From an uncultured Clostridia bacterium (GTDB taxonomy: Bacteria > Bacillota > Clostridia > Oscillospirales > CAG-382): a DNA stretch of 52,312 nucleotides. How positions within the stretch are numbered: the stretch's first letter is position 1; every line of letters begins with the position of its first letter. Positions 17,068-26,304 of this stretch are shown one piece after another. The stretch spans positions 1-52,312 of the forward strand of contig CALWBE010000007.1 in assembly GCA_944375955.1 (NCBI GenBank), in the 5' to 3' direction. The position numbers and the translations under genes were made by a program. The notes beneath the pieces were generated by a model. The model was not told the origin of the DNA and did no database searches. It was given only the letters and a program-made list of their open reading frames with translations.

Positions 17068-17631
17068 TTATTTTTCGTATATTTCTCGTTTTAATACTCC
17101 CACATACGGCAAATCACGATATAATTCATTATAATCAAGTCCGTATCCTATTACAAATTCATCCGGAATCGTAAAGCATCCGAAATCTACTGATATCGGT
17201 TTTTCCCGCCGGTCTGGCTTATCAAGCAAGGTACAGATTTTTATATTCTCACACATATGCTCTTGTTTTAAATAATCTACCAGCCAATAAAGAGTGTTGC
17301 CCGTGTCAAGAATATCTTCTACTATCAAAATATTATATTCAGACAAATCTTTTCTTTCAAGTCCCGCCTTTATCACAATATTTCCGGTTGACACAGCCCC
17401 TTTTCCATATGACGACAGTCTCATAAAATCAACCTCTATAGGCAAATGCAGTTCTTTCATAAGATCAGCCATAAAAACAACAGATCCTTTTAATATTCCA
17501 AGCAAAAGCAATTTTCTCTCTGAGTCTTTATAATATTCTTCTATTTTTCGTGCTACAATTTTAATACGGCTCTTAATATCTTCTTCACTGCAAAGTATTT
17601 TGTCTACAACATTTTCATAATCTAAATTCAT
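17068..17631 (-). CDS. hpt: Hypoxanthine phosphoribosyltransferase
   Basis: A 187-residue purine salvage enzyme that makes IMP or GMP from hypoxanthine or guanine and PRPP. The PRPP-binding motif is ILIVEDILDTGNTL, with GILKGSVVFMADLM near the N-terminus and the base-contacting FVIGYGLDYNELYRDLPY (shown as separate elements VIGYGLDY and RDLPY). Length is usual. It lies 15 bases after tsaB in the same direction, an association often seen with tsaB, tilS or ftsH in Firmicutes. The hairpin at 16951-16999 ends the unit. Confidence 0.94.
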   Translation of the reverse strand: MNLDYENVVDKILCSEEDIKSRIKIVARKIEEYYKDSERKLLLLGILKGSVVFMADLMKELHLPIEVDFMRLSSYGKGAVSTGNIVIKAGLERKDLSEYNILIVEDILDTGNTLYWLVDYLKQEHMCENIKICTLLDKPDRREKPISVDFGCFTIPDEFVIGYGLDYNELYRDLPYVGVLKREIYEK

Positions 17632-17646
17632 ATGTAAAAGCCTCCG

Positions 17647-18423
17647 TTATATTTCCACAGCATTTGCGTTTTTTATTTTTTCATTCCGCTCGCGTTCCGC
17701 CTGTGACAGTCTGAGATAAATCGGTGACAATATACTCCCTCTGTATTTCCCAAGTGAATAATCCTGCTTTTTCATAACTTCCCAACCTGCATATGCCACC
17801 GAAAAAGCATTTTGAAGAAGCTCCGCAGGATGTGCCAATACAATTTTAAGTTCATTTTCTGCTGTATATTTTCTATAAAGATTATAATATAGTTTTGCAC
17901 CGTCGCCGCATATGATTATCTTTTTACCGCTGTATTTCTCCATAAGTTCTTTAGTAAGTTCCTGAGCCGTGGTGACACGGTCTTCACACACTCTTTTAAC
18001 AGATTCGCCGTTCGATTTGAAAACAGCATTATAAAACTGTTCTCTTCTAGCATCCATCAACGGACAAATAATCGTGTTTTTACTATATCCAACAACATTT
18101 AAAGCGAGACAATACAGTGTAGACAACGGTATACATGGAATTTTTTCTCCCTGTGAAAAAGCAAGTCCCTTTATTACAGATACGCCTATTCTCACTCCGG
18201 TAAACGATCCGGGGCCTGCTGTAACTGCCATTGCATCCAAGTCAGATATATTAATCTGAGACATATTCAAAGCCTTATCTATCATCGGCAAAAGACTTTC
18301 GCTGTGCGTCAGCATGCCGTTAAGCGTCAGCAGCGCTAATGGCATAAGTCCTGTGTCTGAATCGTCTTTTGCCACACATACGGAAGCTGTTTTTGCAGTC
18401 GTGTCGACCGAAAGAATATACAT
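17647..18423 (-). CDS. tsaB: tRNA threonylcarbamoyladenosine biosynthesis protein TsaB
   Basis: A 258-residue ASKHA-fold protein that partners TsaD and TsaE to make the t6A37 modification of ANN-decoding tRNAs. Seen: the N-terminal ILSVDTTAKTASVCV, the interface motif HSESLLPMI, AVTAGPGSFTGVRIG, and LMDARREQFYNAVF. The C-terminal extension ending in LSPIYLRLSQAERER is typical of Firmicutes TsaB (linker to RimI in some species). No rimI follows. AGAGGT precedes the ATG. It is followed at once by hpt and preceded, 142 bases away, by mreB, probably in one transcription unit. Confidence 0.93.
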   Translation of the reverse strand: MYILSVDTTAKTASVCVAKDDSDTGLMPLALLTLNGMLTHSESLLPMIDKALNMSQINISDLDAMAVTAGPGSFTGVRIGVSVIKGLAFSQGEKIPCIPLSTLYCLALNVVGYSKNTIICPLMDARREQFYNAVFKSNGESVKRVCEDRVTTAQELTKELMEKYSGKKIIICGDGAKLYYNLYRKYTAENELKIVLAHPAELLQNAFSVAYAGWEVMKKQDYSLGKYRGSILSPIYLRLSQAERERNEKIKNANAVEI

Positions 18424-18565
18424 TATACAAACCTCTGAATTTTTATAAAAATTTTCATGTATTTGAAAACAAATCTTATTTTATAAAAATAAAATTTATT
18501 TTTATATAACTCTTTAATATTTCATCAATAATATTTTTTTATAATTATTGTTTAACTTTATCAAC

Positions 18566-19579
18566 CTAATTGTGTTTAGCGCATGGTATAAGGACTCCTT
18601 TGTCTTTACTTTCCATAACTTTTATAATACCGTTTGCAACACAGTCCAGCGGAGATTTTGATATGTAAACCTGAAGATGTGTTTTTTCGGAAATCAGCGT
18701 ATCGATTCCGCAAAGCATAGCTCCTCCGCCTGTTAACATTATGCCGTTATCATATATATCCGCACACAACTCAGGAGGAGTTGCTTCAAGAGTAGTTTTT
18801 ATAACATCGACAATAGCGTTGAGAGGTTCTTCAAGTGCCTCTCTTATATCGCTTGAATATACATTCATTGCAGCAGGAAGTCCTGTAAGCACATTTCTTC
18901 CGCGAACTTCTGCTACTCCTATATCAGATGATGAATGAGCTGATCCTATAGCAATTTTTATATCTTCTGCCGTACTGTCGCCTATCATAACATTAAATTT
19001 TTTTCTAATATATGACACGATAGCCTCGGTGCATTTGTCTCCTGCTGTGCGCAGTGAGACAGATTTCGCTATTCCTCCAAGCGATATTACAGCAACCTCT
19101 GTTGTTCCTCCGCCTATATCTACAACCATACATCCGCAAGCCGCGTTTATAGGAAGCCCTGCTCCTATTGCAGCCGCAATCGGTTCTTCAATCAGCCACA
19201 CACTTTTTGCCCCAGCTTCAAGCGCCGCCTCTTCAACAGCTTTTTTTTCAACATCAGTCACTCCGTACGGTATACATATTATAAGATTCGGCCTTGAAAT
19301 AAAAATACTGTTTCCCATTGCATTTCTTATAAATACTTTTAACATCTCGCTTGTAAGTTCAAAATCAGCAATAACTCCATCCCTAAGCGGCCGCATTGAA
19401 GTTACTGAAGGAGGAGTTTTACCAAACATCGTCTTCGCCTTGCTGCCAACCGACAAAACTCGGTTTGTACGCATATCATATGTTACATATGACGGTTCGC
19501 GAATTATTATACCGTCGCGCTTTGTACATACGAGCGTATTGGCAGTGCCAAGGTCAATACCTATATAGCTGCCGGTCAT
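18566..19579 (-). CDS. MreB/Mbl-like actin homologue
   Basis: A 337-residue bacterial actin that polymerises under the membrane and guides wall synthesis in rod-shaped cells. Seen: phosphate 1 loop GIDLGTANTLVC, the segment IEEPIAAAIGAGLPI, phosphate 2 loop VVDIGGGTTEVAVISLGG, and the adenosine loop NGIMLTGGGAMLCGID. Length is usual for MreB/Mbl/MreBH. No mreC or mreD follows, so it may be a secondary paralogue (Mbl type) rather than the main MreB. Its ATG overlaps the stop of the 1591-codon gene by four bases (ATGA), which suggests coupled translation and possibly joint function with that protein. Confidence 0.93.
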   Translation of the reverse strand: MTGSYIGIDLGTANTLVCTKRDGIIIREPSYVTYDMRTNRVLSVGSKAKTMFGKTPPSVTSMRPLRDGVIADFELTSEMLKVFIRNAMGNSIFISRPNLIICIPYGVTDVEKKAVEEAALEAGAKSVWLIEEPIAAAIGAGLPINAACGCMVVDIGGGTTEVAVISLGGIAKSVSLRTAGDKCTEAIVSYIRKKFNVMIGDSTAEDIKIAIGSAHSSSDIGVAEVRGRNVLTGLPAAMNVYSSDIREALEEPLNAIVDVIKTTLEATPPELCADIYDNGIMLTGGGAMLCGIDTLISEKTHLQVYISKSPLDCVANGIIKVMESKDKGVLIPCAKHN

Positions 19580-22500
19580 ATGGCTTCCTCCTCCAAAGAT
19601 TTTATTCTTGATATAACCTTATTCGGATTAAGTATAAGCTCTGAGCTTCCGACAAATTCAGCTTTCAACCCTTTTTCTTCAAGTATCTTTGCTTTATATG
19701 CCTCGTTAAAACCTTTATCTCCGATAATAATTCCGTAATCTTTTCCGCCAGCCGAAACTACCGGAAATCCGTCTTGTGTTTTAACTTCAAATCCATTTTC
19801 CGACATCAGACGGCAAAACTCAAGCACTAACGGAGCATACAATCCGCCGCCTATCTTAGATATATTCTTTCCGTTTCCGTACACTGAATCGGCAAGCAAA
19901 AACATACTCTCCATTCCAACCGAAAACTGAAAATCAGGATAACTTTCCGGCATAAGGGAAGAAACGAAAATTATTTTGTCAGCACGGCTTAAAAGTGCTC
20001 TATATGAAGGATAAGGCAGTGAATAATCAAGACCTCCGTTTTTACTTTCATTTTTTATATTCATAAGTATATATGAGCTGCATGATACATCATCTCTGTC
20101 GTAAACAGTAGAAACATAAAGCACGTCACATTTGCCGGAATATCCCTGCATCGCGCATGAGACGCTTATGCGTCCGCCGCTTATTGCTTTTGAAACTGCA
20201 AGACTTTTCTCCGAAACTGCTGAAAGCACGTCTTCTACCGCTCCGCGCTGATTCTCGGTAAATGTAATAATACCAGCAGATTTCTCAGGTGACTCTTCAA
20301 ACATTTTCATTATTTCAAGCCCGATAGTCTGCGCTTCAAGAACGTTTGTGCCGTTTTCCTTATTAAAATCCGAAACCGGGGTCCTTAAATACGTAATCTC
20401 CGGCATATGCCTCACTATATCCGTCAAATTGCCGTCGCTTATCAGCGCCGATATGCTCGGAACGCCGGACCTTGCGCATGCAGCTGCCAAACTATTCTCA
20501 TTCATTTTTCCGACACCGGATAATATAAGTTTATGCCTTGCACACCAAAGAATAGGTATAGCTTTCTCTACCGGCAAAAGATCAGATTCGGGTATTACCG
20601 CATTTTCGAAGTCTGATAAAAGTCCGGCAAAAGCCGGCTCAGTTATTATAACCGGAAAAACAGCTTTTATTGTTTCACCATATCTCAGTATAAGCTCTTC
20701 AGACGTAAAAGAATTTTCTGAAAGGCTTTCGGAAAACGCCGCAGATTTCTCCGGATTTGAATTTATATATGCAACACATGAATCTATATAGCGGTTTACA
20801 AGCGTTTTACGGTTTGTCAAGCATCTCTCTTCAAGCAACTGGGAATAACGACTAACTTCGGAATCATAGTTTGTCATTTCCATAAATGTCTTGTCATACA
20901 AAGCTATTTGCTTCATCGCTATCAAAAGCAGCGATCTTATAAATATCTTTCCCGCATTCTGCGTATAAGGATGATCGTCAAAATATCTCACAAAACATCC
21001 AAGACCGTATTTTTCGCATTCGGCTGCGCAGCGGTTATATTCAACTGCATCCGGTATCAGATCTGCATATATATTCCATCCGCGAAGAATTTTTTCCATA
21101 CCGTTTTCGGAAAAAATTCCTTCTGCAAAGCTCATGCCGTAAATATCTGCCGATATTTTTTCAGATAAAGACATAAACTGTCCGTCGTCTGAAAACATAC
21201 GGTCAAAAGATCCCGCGGCATTTAATACTCCTGCCATATTCAATTTATCTGAACAGTATTCAGATATTGCCGGGAAAAGCTTCGCTGCCTCACTTCTCTG
21301 CTCAGAATCCGTTCCATAAATTTTTTTAAGCAGAACAACGGCTGATTTGACAAAATCAACATACTTAAATATTTTATCCCAATTGCTTTTATAATTATCC
21401 CAAGCTCCGGCAAAAAGCCGGCTCATCTCAATGCTGTTTTCGGAAAATTCAGATAAAAGCTGGCTCCTGTCATGCAGAAGCCTCAAAATTTCCGGAATGC
21501 TTTTTTTATCCGCATCCTGCGTATCTTCTAATTTTCTGTATCCGTTAACTTTTTTTGCTATCTCGGTATGATAATCTTCACTTTCATTCCATTTGTCAAG
21601 CAATTCTCCGCCTTCAAGCTCGTATATATCCTCTTCAAATTCGCAAAGTTCAGCTTCCTTTTCAATAATTGAATCTGCAATTTCTCTAAGCTCTGAAAGT
21701 TTTTTGGACTCGGCATATATATCAGAAAGAAGCAAATCTTCCGTTATTTTTGAATCATACTCTTTAGATATGAAAACGATTAACGACAAAAATGAATGAA
21801 GTGCTGACAGTGTTTTTATATCCGATGCTTTAAATCCAGTATTTTCACATATTAAAGTGCAGGCTGATGAAAATTCACGGAATTCGTTTAAGCACCTTTC
21901 TGAAAGGTAAGCAAATGTTTGCGCATCCGTATCCTTCCACTCTTTTGTTCGTTTTACACTGTGCAGCGGGTGTGCAGAATACGCATTTGATTCTTTAAAA
22001 AATCCCGCTGAACTACCCACGGCATTCTTTTCACATGAAGCAGCGTTCAATACCGCTGCCGCACGGCACAGTTTCATCTGCGATGAAAACAGTTTTTCCG
22101 TGCTGCTTTTGCTTATATCAGGGAAAAATATACTTTCCGGCTCAAGCACAGTATTTCTCTCTTCGGCATTAAGATCGTTTCCGGCGTTAATATATGCCTT
22201 TACCGCATCGTCAAAAGAAAATTCAAAGTCATATATACGTTTTTTGCTTCCGGTATATCTCAAAAGTTTTTCGGATAAACCGTTAAGCTCTGTCACATCA
22301 TTATCCGGAGTTCCATTAAGCTTTGTTTCAGAAAGCGAAACCAGTTTTTGACTTATTGTCTTCTTAATATTGCTTTTACGGGATATCTCAAGAACAGCAT
22401 TATCCAGTCCTATGCTCTTCATATATTCGCAGATATCTCGTCTTAACTCCGGATTCTCGGATATAATTACCGTCTTATGACCGAGTCTTATGTTTCTGCA

Positions 22501-24351
22501 TGCAGTTTCAGCAGCCATATATACCATATGTTCGGCACAAACTTCGGTAACCATTATATCTCCGTCCGCCGCATAAGCCGCAGCTTTATAAACCACGTCC
22601 GGAAAAATATCCGGAGACTCTGCGGCAAAACTGCATATCTGACGGTCATAATCACCCTTTATATCAGCGTCATATGTACGGCCCGCCGAAGAAAGCAATG
22701 CTGCTGACAAACGGTCGGATCTTATTTTGTCATATTTATCTACAATATAGAAAGACAGCACGCTGTTTTTGTAAGGGAAAACACCTGCCGCACATTCCTT
22801 TATAACACGGTAATCGCCCGGAACAGATGAACAAATGCTCTCAAAACATGATATTATACTGCCAAGATTTCCACCGGGGATACCATACTTCTCAAAAAAT
22901 CCTCTGAACCCCGGAAGTCCCTTAAGCTTTTCACATAAAAGTCTGTTGCAGTACGGTTTAGGCGACATGAATTTTATATACACTCTGCCACTGTCCGATG
23001 AAAGTTTTACAGGATACAATGCTATAGGCGCGGCACAACTTCCATCGTACAAAAATCCGCATGCAAGATATATCTCGTCTTTTCCGCCGTCGATCATTTT
23101 TATATAACGATACTTATCATATATCATGCCCATACCGCTTATAACTGACGACTGTTCCGAACTTTCGGAAACAACTATTCTTTCTGATTTTAAAGCACTT
23201 GCCTGAACTTCTGAAAAATCCGAAAATCTAACCGGAATATACTCATCTGACATAAGTTCAGTAATTAAAAGCGGGGACTTTTCGGTATCAGACAGCATCT
23301 CTGCATACTCAGGAAGACCGGGACACATATTCACTGGTCTTAGGTTTTTCTTGATATTGTCAATAAATTTGTCATTGCCGTTTTCCGGAAAACAAAAAGC
23401 TACCCCTGCTTTTAAAGCTTCGGCAATATCCAGAGCAAAAATTATCTCAGAAGACATAACTTCATCCAAGGCGTTTTTCAAAGCGTCGTCGTATTCAACC
23501 GTATGTCCGGTAAAAAGGCATGATATGTCAAAAAGAGACAACTCTCCCCTGTAACAAAGCTTTCGAATATCCTCAGAAGATCCGCTTATCATACCGAAAC
23601 TTGTGCTTCTCGATATCGCGCCGCATAGTATTCTCGGCGGCTTTTTGCTCTTTAAAACTGCAAAAACCGGCAAAAGCCCGGCTCTCAGCGCACACGAGCA
23701 ATAAATCATTGCCATTTCAAACGGAGACGCCATTTTGGATCGCTTTATAAATATGCTTCCCACATTTTCAAATACCGTATCTTTTGATATAAAATCGCAA
23801 TCTTTGACTGAATATATTATGCGTTCTTTTCTCAGCGCGTCATAGATACCTCTCAATGATCTGTCTTGCGACTGGCATATTCTTTCTATTTCAGGATTGC
23901 ACGGAGCTAAATATGATGCAAATACAACCGGAGAAGCTTTTGAAGGATAAACACATGACGGTAGTAGAGTAACAGCGGCCGAGCCCATATATTTAACGCC
24001 GTCGATATCAGCTTCCACATACAGTTTCCCATTGACAGGAGACTTAAAGTTGTGCCCTCTGAAAAATTCCTGTCGCAGGCGGAACGTTATTCTCGTAAAA
24101 TCAAAAAGAAAACCGTCTTTATCTCTTTCCGCATAAAGTTCGCCCGAAAAAGCGGCTGTTCGCTCGATAAAAAAACCGGCTTTGGACATTCCGTAAATAT
24201 TAAAGCTGACTCTGTGTGCCCGCGGCTCTGAGATACCCGTTACCTTTACGGAAACCAAAGGTTTGACGCCTGTCTGCATCAATCCTAAAGAGTACACAGG
24301 ACAAGCTTTGGGTATTATTTTTATTTTATTTACATCATTTACCGTATTCAT
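19576..24351 (-). CDS. Giant catalytically degenerate DUF4011/SF1 helicase/Vsr-like protein coupled to mreB
   Basis: A 1591-residue intact frame. I align it, from memory, along the DUF4011-helicase-nuclease family (DUF3320/Hhe type). Residues ~140-240 match the N-terminal FVTPNHPAVDRLL...GLHPLVVL region (FASYLAPCNPEIERI, GLLPVFAVL). Residues 427-540 match the LYLALGFL...APLLLLPVRL block (IYLACGFL, APIALYPVKL) and the block before the helicase. Residues ~584-670 match the first RecA-like fold. Catalytic motifs are lost: the Walker A slot (603-610) reads EVCAEHMV, Walker B DEAS reads TEPA (1237-1240), GDPKQLPP becomes SGVGKMNEN, and the C-terminal Vsr-like part has IIIGDKG for IECDG. A ~300-residue helical, probably coiled-coil, middle separates the two helicase parts. 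It is first gene of an operon with mreB, and a cytosolic scaffold role is inference. Confidence 0.7.
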   Translation of the reverse strand: MNTVNDVNKIKIIPKACPVYSLGLMQTGVKPLVSVKVTGISEPRAHRVSFNIYGMSKAGFFIERTAAFSGELYAERDKDGFLFDFTRITFRLRQEFFRGHNFKSPVNGKLYVEADIDGVKYMGSAAVTLLPSCVYPSKASPVVFASYLAPCNPEIERICQSQDRSLRGIYDALRKERIIYSVKDCDFISKDTVFENVGSIFIKRSKMASPFEMAMIYCSCALRAGLLPVFAVLKSKKPPRILCGAISRSTSFGMISGSSEDIRKLCYRGELSLFDISCLFTGHTVEYDDALKNALDEVMSSEIIFALDIAEALKAGVAFCFPENGNDKFIDNIKKNLRPVNMCPGLPEYAEMLSDTEKSPLLITELMSDEYIPVRFSDFSEVQASALKSERIVVSESSEQSSVISGMGMIYDKYRYIKMIDGGKDEIYLACGFLYDGSCAAPIALYPVKLSSDSGRVYIKFMSPKPYCNRLLCEKLKGLPGFRGFFEKYGIPGGNLGSIISCFESICSSVPGDYRVIKECAAGVFPYKNSVLSFYIVDKYDKIRSDRLSAALLSSAGRTYDADIKGDYDRQICSFAAESPDIFPDVVYKAAAYAADGDIMVTEVCAEHMVYMAAETACRNIRLGHKTVIISENPELRRDICEYMKSIGLDNAVLEISRKSNIKKTISQKLVSLSETKLNGTPDNDVTELNGLSEKLLRYTGSKKRIYDFEFSFDDAVKAYINAGNDLNAEERNTVLEPESIFFPDISKSSTEKLFSSQMKLCRAAAVLNAASCEKNAVGSSAGFFKESNAYSAHPLHSVKRTKEWKDTDAQTFAYLSERCLNEFREFSSACTLICENTGFKASDIKTLSALHSFLSLIVFISKEYDSKITEDLLLSDIYAESKKLSELREIADSIIEKEAELCEFEEDIYELEGGELLDKWNESEDYHTEIAKKVNGYRKLEDTQDADKKSIPEILRLLHDRSQLLSEFSENSIEMSRLFAGAWDNYKSNWDKIFKYVDFVKSAVVLLKKIYGTDSEQRSEAAKLFPAISEYCSDKLNMAGVLNAAGSFDRMFSDDGQFMSLSEKISADIYGMSFAEGIFSENGMEKILRGWNIYADLIPDAVEYNRCAAECEKYGLGCFVRYFDDHPYTQNAGKIFIRSLLLIAMKQIALYDKTFMEMTNYDSEVSRYSQLLEERCLTNRKTLVNRYIDSCVAYINSNPEKSAAFSESLSENSFTSEELILRYGETIKAVFPVIITEPAFAGLLSDFENAVIPESDLLPVEKAIPILWCARHKLILSGVGKMNENSLAAACARSGVPSISALISDGNLTDIVRHMPEITYLRTPVSDFNKENGTNVLEAQTIGLEIMKMFEESPEKSAGIITFTENQRGAVEDVLSAVSEKSLAVSKAISGGRISVSCAMQGYSGKCDVLYVSTVYDRDDVSCSSYILMNIKNESKNGGLDYSLPYPSYRALLSRADKIIFVSSLMPESYPDFQFSVGMESMFLLADSVYGNGKNISKIGGGLYAPLVLEFCRLMSENGFEVKTQDGFPVVSAGGKDYGIIIGDKGFNEAYKAKILEEKGLKAEFVGSSELILNPNKVISRIKSLEEEAI

Positions 24352-24434
24352 GCGACATTTGACCTTCTGTTTTTACTTTTTATTCTGCAGATACAGAATT
24401 TTTATTTTTCCGCATCACACAACTATACAATTAT

Positions 24435-24463
24435 AGTATAACAAATTCCACTATGCTTTTCAA
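24435..24463 (-). promoter_or_regulatory. Sigma-A promoter of the giant gene/mreB operon
   Basis: TTGAAA (24458-24463), 17 bp, TATACT (24435-24440) on the minus strand, 84 bp before the start codon of the 1591-codon gene. Confidence 0.75.
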
Positions 24464-24602
24464 CAGTTTGCAAAAAAGTTTTTATTTTTTCGTTATATGA
24501 TGACATAAAAACAGTTTTTACATAATAAATGTTCTTTATTTTTCTATAACCCATGAATATTCACAATGTAATTTTAATTAAAAAATTTTTTTAAATATAT
24601 TC

Positions 24603-24630
24603 TTTACAAGTCGAAACATTATGGTATAAT
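24603..24630 (+). promoter_or_regulatory. Probable promoter of the second GH31 gene
   Basis: TTTACA (24603-24608), 16 bp, TATAAT (24625-24630) on the plus strand, 58 bp before the GH31 start. The gap 24352-24688 holds this and the divergent promoter at 24435-24463. Nothing else was recognised in it. Confidence 0.6.
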
Positions 24631-24688
24631 ATTTAAATTAGATTAGCAAAAGATTTATACGTTTCTAAAAATTTAAGGAGTGAATATT

Positions 24689-26239
24689 TTGGTATTTAAA
24701 TTTGATTTTCTTCCCAATGAGTATTTTTGGGGAGGTGCCACGGCATCAGGCACCGATATGCCTATAAATGTGCACAGCGATTATTCCCGTGACTTCAGGA
24801 CAGGGCCGAGAAATCAAATGACTCCTGTATTCCTTTCAAGCAAAGGAAGATATGTTTACAGTGAAAACTCATTTAAAGTGTGGGTAGAAAACGGAAAGCT
24901 TTGTTTTGACGGTGAAAAGTTTGAGCTTGTAAATGCCGGCACATGCCTGCGCGACGCGTATATCGCGGCAATGAAAGCTCATTTCCCTTTTGATGGCAAA
25001 AAACTTCCGCGCGAATTTTTTAAAACCGCTCAGTACAACACCTGGATGGAATTTACATATAATCCTACACAAGAAGGCGTGCTTGAATATGCTCATTCAA
25101 TAATTGACAACGGGTTCGCTCCAGGGATACTTATTATTGACGAAGGCTGGCACGGAAGATATGGGCAATGGAAATTTGACAAGTTAAAGTTTCCCGATCC
25201 GAAATCTATGACCGATGAACTTCACAAGCTCGGTTTTACTGTTATGCTATGGATAACCCCGTCGGTATGCTGCGACGGGCAGGAATTCATTATGAGTATC
25301 AGAAAAGATTTTAATCCTGACACATATGATTCCCTTTATCTCAGAAATGCAAACGGAGATCCTGCTATTGTCAGCTGGTGGAACGGATTTTCGGCTATAT
25401 TAGATCTGCGAAAAAAATGCGACCGTGATTTCCTCGATGAAAAGCTTCATTCTCTTATGAGCGAATACGGTATAGACGGCTTTAAATTTGACGGAGGATC
25501 ATATTTGATGTATCATCCCTCCAGCATGATAAACGGAACTCCGAGAAGTGATCATGATCCTGAAAGTCTCAATAAGGCGTGGAACGAATTCGGATCAAAA
25601 TATAAATTTCATGAATACAAAGACACATTTGGCCGCGGAGGAAAAGCGACAATTCAAAGGCTTTGTGACAGAAATCATAGATGGGATGATGACGGAATAA
25701 ACACAATTATCCCGTGCTCTATTTTGCAGGGACTTGAAGGATACCCATTTATCTGTCCGGATATGATAGGCGGCGGCGAATGGACCTATAACATGAAACC
25801 TGGATTTAAAGTTGACGAAGAGCTTTTTGTAAGAATGGCTCAGGTCTCGGCTTTATTTCCTATGATGCAGTTTTCATGGGCGCCTTGGCGTGCGCTTTCA
25901 GAACAGGCATTCAAAATCGTTTCGGAAGCCGCACAGCTTCATGTTGAAATGGCAGATGAGATTATAAGACTTGTAGATAAAACGGAAACCGAAGGCGAAC
26001 CTATACTCAGAAACCTTGAATACAACTATCCGGGAATCGGATATGAAGAAATAACCGACGAATTTATGTTAGGCGAAAACATCCTTGTCTGTCCGGTCGT
26101 AACTAAAGGTACTTTCAGAAAAAAAATAGTTCTGCCACCCGGCAAATGGCAGGATCCGGAAGGTAAAATATTTGACGGAGAAAAATCTGAATATTTTGAT
26201 ACGCCTCTTGAAAAACTTCTCTGGTTCAGGAAAGTATAA
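24689..26239 (+). CDS. GH31 family glycoside hydrolase, paralogue of the 15.4-16.9 kb gene
   Basis: A 516-residue family 31 glycosidase. It shares long blocks with the first GH31: REFF-TAQYNTW-E, GILIIDEGW, GIDGFKFDGG, CPDMIGGGEW, FPMMQFSWAPWRALSE. The probable nucleophile is Asp268 in GFKFDGG and the acid/base Asp in CPDMIGGG. There is no signal peptide, so it acts on imported oligosaccharides. The start is a TTG at 24689-24691, eight bases after AAGGAG. A GTG nine bases upstream overlaps that site and is rejected. Substrate unknown: the divergence between the paralogues around residues 195-225 suggests different specificity. It has its own promoter and terminator. Confidence 0.85.
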   Translation: MVFKFDFLPNEYFWGGATASGTDMPINVHSDYSRDFRTGPRNQMTPVFLSSKGRYVYSENSFKVWVENGKLCFDGEKFELVNAGTCLRDAYIAAMKAHFPFDGKKLPREFFKTAQYNTWMEFTYNPTQEGVLEYAHSIIDNGFAPGILIIDEGWHGRYGQWKFDKLKFPDPKSMTDELHKLGFTVMLWITPSVCCDGQEFIMSIRKDFNPDTYDSLYLRNANGDPAIVSWWNGFSAILDLRKKCDRDFLDEKLHSLMSEYGIDGFKFDGGSYLMYHPSSMINGTPRSDHDPESLNKAWNEFGSKYKFHEYKDTFGRGGKATIQRLCDRNHRWDDDGINTIIPCSILQGLEGYPFICPDMIGGGEWTYNMKPGFKVDEELFVRMAQVSALFPMMQFSWAPWRALSEQAFKIVSEAAQLHVEMADEIIRLVDKTETEGEPILRNLEYNYPGIGYEEITDEFMLGENILVCPVVTKGTFRKKIVLPPGKWQDPEGKIFDGEKSEYFDTPLEKLLWFRKV

Positions 26240-26257
26240 ATTTAAATTATATATTAA

Positions 26258-26290
26258 AAATCCGCCGTGATAAATAATCACAGCGGATTT
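26258..26290. terminator. Bidirectional terminator between GH31 and the Gfo/Idh gene
   Basis: A 14-bp stem with one mismatch (26258-26271 with 26277-26290) and a 5-base loop, with A-rich and T-rich flanks, lies between convergent genes. Confidence 0.88.
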
Positions 26291-26304
26291 TTTTCAAAAT
26301 TTTT

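Noticed and set aside
19576..24351. Giant gene as a decaying pseudogene
   Set aside because: It is one open frame of 1591 codons, with a strong promoter, four-base overlap to mreB and codon use like its neighbours. Only catalytic motifs are lost.
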